Source: an uncultured Chthonomonas sp.
GTDB taxonomy: Bacteria > Armatimonadota > Chthonomonadetes > Chthonomonadales > Chthonomonadaceae
Reading direction: 5' to 3'
NCBI GenBank assembly: GCA_903919615.1
Contig: CAIXIX010000030.1
Span: 1 to 36,070, forward strand
Length of the DNA stretch: 36,070 nt
The position numbers were made by a program, and so were the translations under genes. The notes beneath the pieces are model-generated. The model was given only the letters and a program-made list of their open reading frames with translations. It had not been told where the DNA came from and ran no database searches. Positions 25,901 to 33,296 of this stretch are shown piece by piece; within the stretch, counting starts at the first letter, position 1; every line of letters starts with the position of its first letter.

Positions 25901-27570
25901 CGTTAACGCAGTGGGCAGATCAGAACCGTAATGCCTTCGAGGATAATCGCCCGGGTACGCCTATGACGCCGGGCTGGGGCCAGGGCTTTGGCTGGGGGAA
26001 CATGCTGTTCGATCCGCCGCTCGCCTCGCGAAATCAGGATTTCACCGATCTTCACTACTATGGTCCGCTGGCCGAGTTCCCTATGTATATGAAAACCATC
26101 GACAGGCGCTGGAGCGGCCAGCCCTGGTCGGTTGGCGAATGTGGCGCACGTCAGCATCCGTCGTTCCCAGATGGTGAGTCGGAGGCGGATTACGTCAAGC
26201 GCTTCCTCTATCTGCAGCATCATGCGTTCGCGATGGGCGCCTCGTTTGAATCGACGTGGCATTGGCGCGATCCCATGGCTGGCATCTTCCCATTTGGGCA
26301 GGTACATGCAGATGGCACGTTGAGGGATTCGGCGCTTGTGGAGCGCAATCAGTCTTTGATCTTTGGATACCTTCATCGAAAGTATCGGTCTTCGAAAGTC
26401 TTCCTGCTCCTTCCGGATAGCAATCGATTGGGTGGTAAGAACCTCGAAGTCGCCCGCGGAATGCACCGCGCCGCGGATACGCTGTTAAGCTTGCATGTCG
26501 ATTTTGAGAGCCTGTGTGAGGCGGATCTCCCACATCTGCCCTCAACCTGCCGCGCTCTCGTCTGGCCGCTGCCCTACTGCCCGTCCGACGCTGCGTACGA
26601 TACGGTCGTTGCCTATGTACGGAAAGGTGGAACGCTACTCGTGACGGGTGATATCGGTTACGACGAAAATCGAGGTTACACCCGAGAGGGTAGAATTCGA
26701 GAGCTGACTGGCGCCACATCGATTGCGCGGCTCGCGAAGGGTTTTGGACTCGGTACATCGGCCGCCACTGCTATCTCGCCCTGCGGCATCCTTGCGAAAG
26801 AGGTGCCTGCATTTAATGGATATCCCACGCTCGCGCTTAGCCTGCCTGATGGCGTATCCACAGCCACATCGGCTGCTGGTTCGGTAATTTCGGTGGCATC
26901 GCTCGGTACCGGAAAGGTGATGTTTGTTGCGGATGCGATTGAGCTTGAGAGTCCGGAACCGGTTCGCGCCATCTACGGCTCTTTTCTGAAGCTTAGCGGG
27001 ATAGAAAGATTCGCGATTACACCGGATAGGGCGGATATCCATGCGTTTTCCGTCCCAACGGTAGAGGGCGGCACGGTATATATTGCCTACAACTCAGGCC
27101 CATCTGCCAGGGTTGATTTTGCACATTCGGACTTCCCGGCGACCAGCATCGATTGCGTACATGGCGTTCCCGGGCTGATCGCATTTAATCATGATGGCAA
27201 GGCCATAGAGGTCGAGGCGAAAGGCGAAGTTCACGTCTCTGGCGGCCTTGTGATGCGAAGCTCTGCACACACGGCGTGCATCTCGCTGGATGGTAAGCCG
27301 ATTGCCGAATCCGATGCGATTGCTCTGCTCGCTTTCGATCCTGGCAGCGTGCGGCTGGCAAGAGCGATGGGCAAGTCTCAACTCGATGCGGAGTATGGCG
27401 AGGTTCGCGATGGCAAGTGGGTGAAGCTCGGCATGGGTCGCACAGATAGTGGAAGCGGAGTGATCATTGCAGAGTGTTCGCAAGAGCAGCGGCTCGCAAT
27501 AACGCTACTGGCGCCTGCTGGCAAGATGGAGATCGCGAGGCAGCTTGTAACGAGGCGATTGACCCGATAA
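22960..27570 (+). CDS. Very large secreted multidomain glycoside-hydrolase-like protein
   Basis: 1536 aa from the ATG at 22960 (GGGAG at 7 bases). The open frame continues upstream but lacks a signal there. Residues 1-30 are a signal peptide. Residues 44-200 are a CBM4/9-like carbohydrate-binding module (NLLLNSGFENG...FDDIQLEMG). Residues 240-335 are a GATase/ThuA-like alpha/beta fold (FDLVLLPYGDAFPAMARETFRDYLAQGG). Residues 400-520 are a CBM11-like jelly roll (MLLFRARGDTRTP...WLQDIRIADDP). Residues 785-1150 are a GH5/GH42-like barrel with likely acid/base Glu912 in DTCNETGL and nucleophile Glu1060 in SVGECGA. Residues 1180-1260 are a trimerisation-like domain (YVRKGGTLLVTGDIGY), followed by beta-rich C-terminal domains. 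It probably acts on complex extracellular polysaccharide. Exact family unsettled. Confidence 0.82.
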   Translation: MARRSECQYLYRVIFLLFAVCFPTLRVMSQGTALGDGVQTVSPNLLLNSGFENGHGVQLRNWVFPSATEGVTAERVEQTSHTGSAALHLHVASGVVPGYYQVYQSGKPVQPGKIYTFSAWVRTSGIQDGVGAYISLNFYDGGMTRLGYRDSDAHIRGTSDWKRLSVTTKAPEGTRDVRAIVLLNGHGDAYFDDIQLEMGDSVSEYSISRADREEQAKLAIYEQEATVWLKQNNWQKHTGKNIAILRDSFPRNSANSSPETIYAALNASGYRSYYLTAQQLSNPSLLSPAHFDLVLLPYGDAFPAMARETFRDYLAQGGCFFSTGGYAFDKQLIHGPAGWTALDSLPKNPGEKQSVLLDLTAEQVKLWSHGGGPGGPSPQIEPDLSETGQNTLRFSAHKMTMWATAASPPIPAVRLFPNWGMLLFRARGDTRTPKMIIEMHEKDGTRWKAIVPLTTSWKQVALTPSDFSFWPDGAGKGRGGPGDHPDLASITALMIGESMECVPDGGNYTFWLQDIRIADDPLAASRIAPVRMNTRVCTINDAMYPDPDQIGVFDPSHPLTDAVSANWLPALGLKSTQTALVGPFEGMAAVGVLSTQGHGFGPDNSRLIPLVESQDAAGRSRGALGSAMFQFGGYYKGSAWGFFGVSNRDLFTKGSPGLGLVPSIVGRLIDRLYLYGTEAEYICYRPGEKACIRTNVENDGSGAHVVKVTLRVTGARAGTDSTLAQVVTLAPHSNKTVEFMWTAPTSGTDIYQIGAVMEEQIGGSVVPRDHEENAVVIWREATIAQGPKVSIRDSQFLIDGKPTYLMGCENWWGTTGSVSQRSVLELEKDFQKMQDLGLHFTRCFIPWTNEADRRCSDALVYLAQKHKTVIFHAPALRGTVDAIALADEMKQAREIAARYKSVTGFIVDTCNETGLTVDDSAGQRAAFNAYLRSLYGTDDKLKAAWASDPPEKPLGEVPFRYPVQDWASIRARDVARFSISALTQWADQNRNAFEDNRPGTPMTPGWGQGFGWGNMLFDPPLASRNQDFTDLHYYGPLAEFPMYMKTIDRRWSGQPWSVGECGARQHPSFPDGESEADYVKRFLYLQHHAFAMGASFESTWHWRDPMAGIFPFGQVHADGTLRDSALVERNQSLIFGYLHRKYRSSKVFLLLPDSNRLGGKNLEVARGMHRAADTLLSLHVDFESLCEADLPHLPSTCRALVWPLPYCPSDAAYDTVVAYVRKGGTLLVTGDIGYDENRGYTREGRIRELTGATSIARLAKGFGLGTSAATAISPCGILAKEVPAFNGYPTLALSLPDGVSTATSAAGSVISVASLGTGKVMFVADAIELESPEPVRAIYGSFLKLSGIERFAITPDRADIHAFSVPTVEGGTVYIAYNSGPSARVDFAHSDFPATSIDCVHGVPGLIAFNHDGKAIEVEAKGEVHVSGGLVMRSSAHTACISLDGKPIAESDAIALLAFDPGSVRLARAMGKSQLDAEYGEVRDGKWVKLGMGRTDSGSGVIIAECSQEQRLAITLLAPAGKMEIARQLVTRRLTR

Positions 27571-27691
27571 AAGAAGACGTAAATAATGGTGTAAATTTTT
27601 CTACAACAGCCTGGAATCGAAGGACATGTACACTAGTTTGATGTAATATATACAGACTAATGTGCTGTTAATAATGTACCAGGGAGCCAGG

Positions 27692-28543
27692 ATGGCACGC
27701 ACAAAACGCAAACAGACCGATGCTGTTGTTCGAGAAGCCGCCTTAGCGCATGCGATTGTCGACGAGGAGTTTGAGGAGAGTTCACAGAAGCCACCGTTCA
27801 CGATTGTTGGTCCGGGCGACCCAATGCCTGAGCCCGCACCTTCACTTCCTCCTCCGGTGCGCTACTCGCAAAGGATGTACGATCTGCCTGCAGATGAGCG
27901 TCCGCGAGAACGCCTCGTCAAGCGTGGACCAGGCGCATGCTCTGCCGGAGAGTTGCTTGCCATTCTGTTGCGCACGGGAGATCATAAAAACTCGGCGATC
28001 GGCGTCGCGGATGATCTGCTCAAGCGTTTTGGCGGGTTGCGCGGCCTTGTCCAGGCGAATCTTGAGGAGTATCAGCAGGTTGACGGCGTTGGGCCGGTTA
28101 AGGCAATCGAGATTGCTGCAGCCATCGAATTGAGCAAACGGCTGCAGGTGGTTTCGGACGAGGATAAACCTACAATCCGTAACCCGCAGGATGTCGCAAA
28201 TCTGGTGATGCCAGAGCTGAGAGACGAGCGTGTGGAGCACCTGCGCGCGCTGCTGCTGGATACGAAAAACCGCGTTATGCGCATCGCGAACATCTCCACA
28301 GGCACGCTAGATAGCAGTCTAGTGCATCCGCGCGAGGTGTTCCGACAGGCCATTGCGGCCAGCGCCGCTGCTATCATCGTTGTGCACAACCACCCTAGCG
28401 GCGATCCAACGCCAAGCGAAGAGGATAGGCGCGTCACCACACGCCTCGTCAGCGCCGGCAGCACCATCGGCATCGACGTCCTCGATCACATCATTATCGG
28501 CCTTAACCGCTGGGTGAGCATGAAAGAGAAGGGATTGATGTGA
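27692..28543 (+). CDS. radC: RadC-family JAB/MPN-domain protein
   Basis: 283 aa from the ATG at 27692, with GGAG in GGGAGCCAGG 5 bases upstream; in-frame ATGs at 27662 and 27674 are less favoured. Residues 55-155 contain the RadC N-terminal region with a helix-hairpin-helix pair (DERPRERLVKRGPGACSAGELLAILLRTG, then VDGVGPVKAIEIAAAIEL). Residues 160-283 are the JAB/MPN metal-binding domain with VVHNHPSGDPTPSEED: His232, His234 and Asp245 match the JAMM ligands. Residues 1-52 are a charged, Pro-rich extension not found in the usual 220-230 aa RadC. The old DNA-repair assignment of RadC is doubtful and its role is not established. It stands alone; nothing nearby indicates mobility. Confidence 0.93.
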   Translation: MARTKRKQTDAVVREAALAHAIVDEEFEESSQKPPFTIVGPGDPMPEPAPSLPPPVRYSQRMYDLPADERPRERLVKRGPGACSAGELLAILLRTGDHKNSAIGVADDLLKRFGGLRGLVQANLEEYQQVDGVGPVKAIEIAAAIELSKRLQVVSDEDKPTIRNPQDVANLVMPELRDERVEHLRALLLDTKNRVMRIANISTGTLDSSLVHPREVFRQAIAASAAAIIVVHNHPSGDPTPSEEDRRVTTRLVSAGSTIGIDVLDHIIIGLNRWVSMKEKGLM

Positions 28544-28611
28544 ACTAGCGCAGGTTATCCGCGCGTTCGTATATAAGTTTAGGCATTATCAAGACCGCGG
28601 GTGGTGATGCG

Positions 28612-29346
28612 ATGGTAACCGAAGCAGGATCGGCAGAGGCGAGTACTTTTACGGCAGAACGATTCCGAGAGATCTCGGAATCGTTTGATCGAGAAGGCTG
28701 TGTGCTAATCCCAAATGTTTTTAGCGCCAACGAGGTGCGTGAACTGCGGGAGAGAACGGACTACTATTATCACCAGCGTGGAGATGCTTCTCAGCAGCAC
28801 TCCTCCTACGCTGGCGCCGCTTTTGTGCTCCGGCGATGTGCGGAGTTGGAACCCATTTTTGCTGCCACTCTGACGCGCCCTCCCATCCCGGCGCTGGCCG
28901 CCGCTGTGCTTGGCCCGGAACCTCAGTTTAATGCTCTCAATGTGATACGTAACGAGCCAGGAACAGCCATCAGCCACTGGCATGTCGACGATGTGCTGGA
29001 GATCCCTCTGCCTGAAGCCGTTCCGCGCTTCGATGCTCGCATGCGCATGCCGGTCTTCTGGTTCACCATTCAGGTAGCGCTTAGCGATATCGATGTGCTG
29101 GAGCATGGCCCCACGCAGTATGTGCCAACTAGCCACTACTCCGGTAGGCGACCGATCAGCCAGGACAATCCCCATTTTGAAGGAATCGGACCAAAAGAGG
29201 TCTACTGCAAGGCCGGCGACATCTATTTTACAAACCATCAAACATGGCATCGCGGTGCGCCGAATACTTCGGATAGAACACGCTATGTGATGCAATTACA
29301 GTTTGCACAGAGATGGGCGGCTAGAAGATTCAAAGGGTTGTCGTAG
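28612..29346 (+). CDS. Phytanoyl-CoA dioxygenase (PhyH)-family Fe(II)/2-oxoglutarate oxygenase, copy 1
   Basis: 244 aa, cytoplasmic. The iron ligands are His124 and Asp126 in SHWHVDDVLEI and His213 in QTWHRGAPNTSDRTR. Arg222 or Arg224 is the likely 2-oxoglutarate anchor. The jelly-roll strands FWFTIQVALSDIDVLEHGPTQYVPTSH and GDIYFTNHQTWH are typical of the family. Members hydroxylate or halogenate small molecules such as fatty acyl chains, ectoine or natural products; the substrate here is not predictable. It is followed 9 bases later by a second enzyme of the same fold, so the pair probably performs sequential or alternative oxidations. No good ribosome site is visible before the ATG. Confidence 0.88.
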   Translation: MVTEAGSAEASTFTAERFREISESFDREGCVLIPNVFSANEVRELRERTDYYYHQRGDASQQHSSYAGAAFVLRRCAELEPIFAATLTRPPIPALAAAVLGPEPQFNALNVIRNEPGTAISHWHVDDVLEIPLPEAVPRFDARMRMPVFWFTIQVALSDIDVLEHGPTQYVPTSHYSGRRPISQDNPHFEGIGPKEVYCKAGDIYFTNHQTWHRGAPNTSDRTRYVMQLQFAQRWAARRFKGLS

Positions 29347-29355
29347 GAGAGACGA

Positions 29356-30147
29356 ATGAGTGAGATTACTTATCTCGCTAACCAGAAGGTTAGCGACGAA
29401 CAGATGGCGGAGTGGGTGAAGACGTTTCATACGGACGGATATCTGTTCTTGAAGAATGTCCTTCCGCCGGATTGGGTCGCCGAGCTTAAAGCAGACCTGG
29501 ACTCGGAACTGGAAAAGGACCCGCAGCCCGGCGGATCCATTGCGCTCCACCACCGTATGTTCGAGACGAGTGACGCGAATCTCCGGCTCTTCGATATGGA
29601 GCCGATTGTTACGTTTGCCGAGGCTCTATGCGGAACCGGCTGTCATGTGGTGCATAACAACTCGTTCAAATCCGTGATAGGCGGCGGTATCACCGGCTGG
29701 CATCAGGACGATGGATCTCACTATATCGTTACGCATGGCGAGCCCCCAACAAACGTGCACCTACCGGTATTGCTTTTTACGGCAAACTACTACCTCACCG
29801 ACGTTCCCGAAGTGAAATATGGCCCAGGGCAGTTCATCCCGAGGTCGCATCTGTTCGGCGCAAGCCCGCCCGGTAAGATGGAGGGCACAAAGTGGGAGGA
29901 TCAGATTGTCTCCTGCCTCGGCCCTGCCGGCTCGGTGCTGCTGTTCAACAATCAGGTTTGGCATCGCGGCGCGCCGAATACGAGTGAGCGAGATCGAGGC
30001 ATGACACAGATTAGTTACGGACGCCGAATGGTGGGCCACTTTTACTATCCGTTTATGAACTATCAGATGCCGGAGCATTGCTACAAGGATGCGAATCCCA
30101 GGCTAAAGCGCCTGCTCGGGTTTAAGCAGCATGGGGCATATGGGTAG
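29356..30147 (+). CDS. Phytanoyl-CoA dioxygenase (PhyH)-family oxygenase, copy 2
   Basis: 263 aa with AGGAG upstream of the ATG. The ligands are His116 and Asp118 in GWHQDDGSHY and His203 in QVWHRGAPNTSERDRG. The WHRGAPNTS[DE]R block is shared with the upstream gene, while the remainder differs, so they are old paralogues or convergent partners rather than a recent duplication. The loop NNSFKSVIGGGITGWHQ and FTANYYLTDVPEVKYGPGQFIPRSHLFGASPPGK is typical of PhyH. Gap to the first gene is 9 bases. A 7-bp hairpin follows 35 bases after its stop. Confidence 0.88.
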   Translation: MSEITYLANQKVSDEQMAEWVKTFHTDGYLFLKNVLPPDWVAELKADLDSELEKDPQPGGSIALHHRMFETSDANLRLFDMEPIVTFAEALCGTGCHVVHNNSFKSVIGGGITGWHQDDGSHYIVTHGEPPTNVHLPVLLFTANYYLTDVPEVKYGPGQFIPRSHLFGASPPGKMEGTKWEDQIVSCLGPAGSVLLFNNQVWHRGAPNTSERDRGMTQISYGRRMVGHFYYPFMNYQMPEHCYKDANPRLKRLLGFKQHGAYG

Positions 30148-30163
30148 AGAGCAGGTAGGATAC

Positions 30164-32512
30164 TCAGTACTGAACAACAAACAGCGAGCGCTGCTCGCTC
30201 TGGTTATTCACCGCGGTCTGTCCAGTAACGGTTGTTAGTTGCGTTGCAACCATGTCCCGAGGAAGATTCATGAGGTGCCTGTAGTTACGAACAGGGTGGA
30301 ACTCCTTTGTTGTCAGGAGGGAGCCATCGGCTGCACAGCTTACAGTCACGGCTGTGCTGTGATAGCGCAGCGGAGTCGACTGCTCGCAGATCATCGCCTC
30401 AAGAAGGATGTGCCTGTCCTCCGCAAGGATGGCGTGAGTTACCTGCGCATTTAAGCCAGTCTGTACGTTATCGTAATGAAAGCACTGGATTCTGCTGCCA
30501 TTCGTGTCGAACATGGCCACTGCCGCGTCGCTTCGGCCATCGGCGCGGGTCTCGTTCCCTACGATGAGGGCATCGAAGTTCGCGTTTAGTGATAGCCCGA
30601 CCGGCATAACGGTCGGGCCGGACTCTGAAACCACTCGTTCCCAGAGCTTGGCGCCATCGGGGCCATACTTGATAAGACCAAGCTTGTTACCTGTAACTCC
30701 GGGCTCTTCGCGGTCGACAACCTGGAATACGCCCATCACATAGCAGCTGCCGTTAGCATCCACCCCAATCTTTTTCGCGGAAGCTGCTCCCGGGGTTTGG
30801 CCCGGCTCTAGTCGTGTCCAGAGTGTGTGGCCGCCGCTGTCGACACAGGCAATCATCCAGTCGGTCTCCGCATCTCCAGATTTCTGCTCGACCTTTGCCG
30901 TTCCGCACAGATAGGTTCGCCCATCTGGGCCGGCGTACGCTGAGGCAAACGCCGCGCCAGAATTCGACTTTACTGGGCAGGTCCAGAGAAGTTTGCCTTC
31001 TCGGTTGTATCGGAGGGCTACGAACGCGTCGCGTTTGCCATACGACATCGTGCCGGCAAGAGTGCAGCCGCCATCCTTATTCGCCAGAACCTGAATACAC
31101 TCGTCTGCGGTGTGGCAGAGCATGGGCGATCTTGCTGACCAGAGGCGGTGGCCATCATCGGTATAGTGCAGCAGCGTTAGGTGCCACCCCTCAGCATCGA
31201 TTTGATGAGCAGGCACATAGGAATCGCCGGCTACAAAAATACCGTCGGCGTCGTCACACACGACAGAAAAAGCGCGGTCGCAATCGTGCTCCGGGCTGCT
31301 GTAGCGATCCTGCCAGAGTAATTTGCCTGTGCCGGATAGTTTTAGAGTGAGGATGTCTGCATCATCCTTCTCCGTTTGGACCAGACCCGTGACATAGATA
31401 TTCTGTTTCTTGTCGACCGCTATCGATCTGCCTTCGGAGTTTTGCCTCTCTCCCGCGCGTGGTTCATACAGATAGGTCCACTGTAACGCGTTTGCTGCTG
31501 CGGGTTGGATGGTGGAGCGGTGCCTCTTATGGGACAAAGTTAAGAGAGCAGCGACCATGACCATACTGGCGACGAGCAACACAACGAAATTTGCATACGA
31601 AACCTTTGGCTTGCGTGCAGTTTGAGAGGGTGCGGTCACTCCTGAATCGAGAATCCGTTCTTGGGATACGTAGGCGGAAGCAGGCGCCGGAGTTTCAAAA
31701 GGCGTCTGGTATCCAGCTGTGGTGCTTGCGGCTAGCCTGGCGGCCTCAACTTGGAGCTCATCAACCAGGGCAGTCAACGCCACCGATGGCGCCATGTCCA
31801 TCTCGTCACGAAACATCTGTGCCAGGGCGCTAAATTGTCTCGCGATCCGCGCTGGCTGGCCCATTGCGGCATATAGCCGCATCAGTGCGACATGCGCCTC
31901 TTCCGATTGTGGTTCTCGGGCAAGTAGCCTGGCAAGGCACTCCTCGGCAGTTGAATAATCTGCGAGGTGTCGACAGGCTTCCGCTTGCTCGAGCAGGGCA
32001 TGCCCACAGTTCCGAGCAAGCCGAGCCCGCTCCGAAACGATCCACGTGGGATCCAGGCCGATAAGAAGCGGTGAGCGGCAGTAGGCTATGGCTGAACCAA
32101 GGAGGGTTTGTTTCTCATGCCAGTCTGCAGTGCGATGCGCCATGCGATACAGAGCCTGGAAGTGAATGGCATCCACCTGTACGTCCCGGTTCAGCTGTAT
32201 CACATCGCGAGAAACGACCAGCAGTTCAGGTTCACCAGGTTTGTCTCCTTCCAGGGAGCGTATCCAGGTAAGCTCCTGCCGCAAGCGCGTTCGCGCATCT
32301 CTGACCTCGGAATCGCCCCAGATACGATCGATTAGCTCGTCTCTGGAGTGGCTGCGGTCCTGATTAAGTGAGAGATACGCAAGAAGTTCGCCGGTCTTTC
32401 GGCGGGTAACAGGTATTACACTGCCAGAGGGTGTCTCGACTTCGAGGCTGCCGAACAGTCGGATGGACCATTTGCCTGATTTGCCTGCTGCAACATTCTC
32501 GTTGACGGACAT
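30164..32512 (-). CDS. Membrane-bound SARP/BTAD transcriptional regulator with external beta-propeller
   Basis: 782 aa. Residues 15-110 are the winged-helix DNA-binding domain of the OmpR/SARP type (IRLFGSLEVETPSG..VTRRKTGELLAYLSLNQDRSHSRDELIDRIWGD). Residues 112-260 are the bacterial transcriptional activator (BTAD) TPR-like domain (DAIHFQALYRMA...ECLARLLAREPQSEEAHVALMRLYAAMGQPARIARQFSAL). One transmembrane helix spans about 307-326 (NFVVLLVASMVMVAALLTLS). Residues 340-782 are a periplasmic beta-propeller of SBBP-like repeats, seen as recurring 'G.LLW', 'IYVTG' and 'IAVD' strands. The layout suggests a one-component sensor: signal outside, DNA binding inside, no phosphorelay. Its target is unknown. 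The start has no clear ribosome site. Confidence 0.87.
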   Translation of the reverse strand: MSVNENVAAGKSGKWSIRLFGSLEVETPSGSVIPVTRRKTGELLAYLSLNQDRSHSRDELIDRIWGDSEVRDARTRLRQELTWIRSLEGDKPGEPELLVVSRDVIQLNRDVQVDAIHFQALYRMAHRTADWHEKQTLLGSAIAYCRSPLLIGLDPTWIVSERARLARNCGHALLEQAEACRHLADYSTAEECLARLLAREPQSEEAHVALMRLYAAMGQPARIARQFSALAQMFRDEMDMAPSVALTALVDELQVEAARLAASTTAGYQTPFETPAPASAYVSQERILDSGVTAPSQTARKPKVSYANFVVLLVASMVMVAALLTLSHKRHRSTIQPAAANALQWTYLYEPRAGERQNSEGRSIAVDKKQNIYVTGLVQTEKDDADILTLKLSGTGKLLWQDRYSSPEHDCDRAFSVVCDDADGIFVAGDSYVPAHQIDAEGWHLTLLHYTDDGHRLWSARSPMLCHTADECIQVLANKDGGCTLAGTMSYGKRDAFVALRYNREGKLLWTCPVKSNSGAAFASAYAGPDGRTYLCGTAKVEQKSGDAETDWMIACVDSGGHTLWTRLEPGQTPGAASAKKIGVDANGSCYVMGVFQVVDREEPGVTGNKLGLIKYGPDGAKLWERVVSESGPTVMPVGLSLNANFDALIVGNETRADGRSDAAVAMFDTNGSRIQCFHYDNVQTGLNAQVTHAILAEDRHILLEAMICEQSTPLRYHSTAVTVSCAADGSLLTTKEFHPVRNYRHLMNLPRDMVATQLTTVTGQTAVNNQSEQRSLFVVQY
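30183..30199. terminator. Short hairpin at the 3' ends of convergent genes
   Basis: AGCGAGC at 30183-30189 pairs with GCTCGCT at 30193-30199 across a 3-base loop. It is 35 bases after the second dioxygenase stop and inside the last codons of the regulator gene. The T-rich stretch on the minus strand (TGTTTGTTGTTC) comes after it there. It may serve as a terminator for the plus-strand operon, weakly supported. Confidence 0.25.
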
Positions 32513-32603
32513 ATGGGCAGACTATCCCGCGAACAGTAGTGGAGAGACGTGCGGAAAGAACATGCAGAAAGGGTACCCTAGCGAGGCGGGTATCGTGGCG
32601 AAA

Positions 32604-32854
32604 TTAACATTGAACGCTATGTATGTTTGCTACAATCTGCGCTACATGCTCGAAGTGTCGATCCAGGGTTAGCAAAACGAGGCCGTGCTGTATGGCACCT
32701 GCAGCCTTCCACCAGCCGCGAATCCTGCTCGCAGTTCACCCAGATCAATTGCGGATACATAAAGTGGGCTAGCGGTGCGTATCTCGTGAACGATTTCGGT
32801 GTGCCCCCGCACAAACTCAGTGAACGCGGATGTATCGACCATCAGCCTTGTCAT
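32604..32854 (-). pseudogene. VapC-type PIN-domain toxin, internally deleted and frameshifted
   Basis: The reading frame begins MTRLMVDTSAFTEFVRGHTEIV and continues to SAIDLGELRAGFAAGGRLQ, the N-terminal half of a PIN ribonuclease with its first catalytic Asp (VDTSAF). It then runs into a stop at 32669. The C-terminal end of the same fold, AIQHGLVLLTLDRHFEHVAQI, appears in another frame directly after, to a stop at 32604-32606. About 45-50 residues of the middle, containing the other acidic residues, are missing compared with a usual 130-aa VapC. The two parts are fused in a shifted frame near 32700. So it is an inactive relic of a toxin that would have cut tRNA or rRNA. Confidence 0.6.
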
Positions 32855-33051
32855 TTCCAGAGTTCAGCATCGATGACTCTCTGTGCTGCAACCGACTCCG
32901 CTAGCTCCGCCGCTTCTTCGTTAGACCACCTACCAATCAGATGATCTAAATCTCGATACTCACGTCGCCGCGACGGTATCGGCCACCTTCTAATCTCAAT
33001 CCCGATGAGCTGCGCCCCCTTGCAGATGCACGCCGCCGGGGAGTTTGAAAT
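32851..33051 (-). pseudogene. Relic of the cognate VapB-like antitoxin, 5' end broken
   Basis: The open frame ends with HLIGRWSNEEAAELAESV and then AAQRVIDAELWK, followed by a TGA that overlaps the PIN start codon by 4 bases (ATGA). That overlap and the terminal 'IDxELWK' are typical of PIN-associated antitoxins, from memory of the family. No ATG, GTG or TTG is found between the stop at 33052-33054 and the body. An ATG at 33069 is in frame but is followed after 5 codons by that stop. So the gene is probably interrupted by a nonsense mutation, or its start was lost. It supports decay of the whole module. Confidence 0.5.
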
Positions 33052-33221
33052 TCAGCCGAAGAGACGCATATCCTTGAAGACGCAAAGAGATGCAAGTTTT
33101 ACCGCGAAAACACATTTATTGCTGGAACCATTTCGATGCTATTTTCTCGCGCTTCAATCAGCACCATTAGTTCCTCGTGCGTAGCGTCCGGTTTCAGCCG
33201 TATATCTCGTAATCCAAGCTC

Positions 33222-33249
33222 TTTCCAGCCCAGTTCCAGAGTGATACAA
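33222..33249 (+). promoter_or_regulatory. Candidate promoter for the discoidin-domain gene
   Basis: TACAAT at 33244-33249, with TTTCCA at 33222-33227 as a weak -35 (16-base spacer). Transcription would begin near 33256, about 41 bases before the ATG at 33297. Consensus match only. Confidence 0.25.
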
Positions 33250-33296
33250 TTACCCCGTATCCGTTAGGCCGCGCGTTGCGAAACTGGGGGTTGAAC

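Larger units (their letters stand above)
32513..33296. other. 784-base stretch without an intact gene, carrying relics
   Basis: Between the regulator and the discoidin-domain gene there is no intact coding sequence. It contains the toxin and antitoxin relics listed separately, and a minus-strand open stretch at 33099-33263 with no start codon (ending ...ARENSIEMVPAINVFSR) that I cannot assign. Promoter-like TTGAAC/TACAAT at 32610-32636 has a poor 15-base spacer. The rest shows nothing I can name. Confidence 0.5.

Noticed and set aside
18284-28566. Shared 14-base sequence TTATCCGCGCGTTC near 18288 and 28555
   Set aside because: A match of this length is expected by chance in a 36 kb window. 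One copy is at the end of a coding region.
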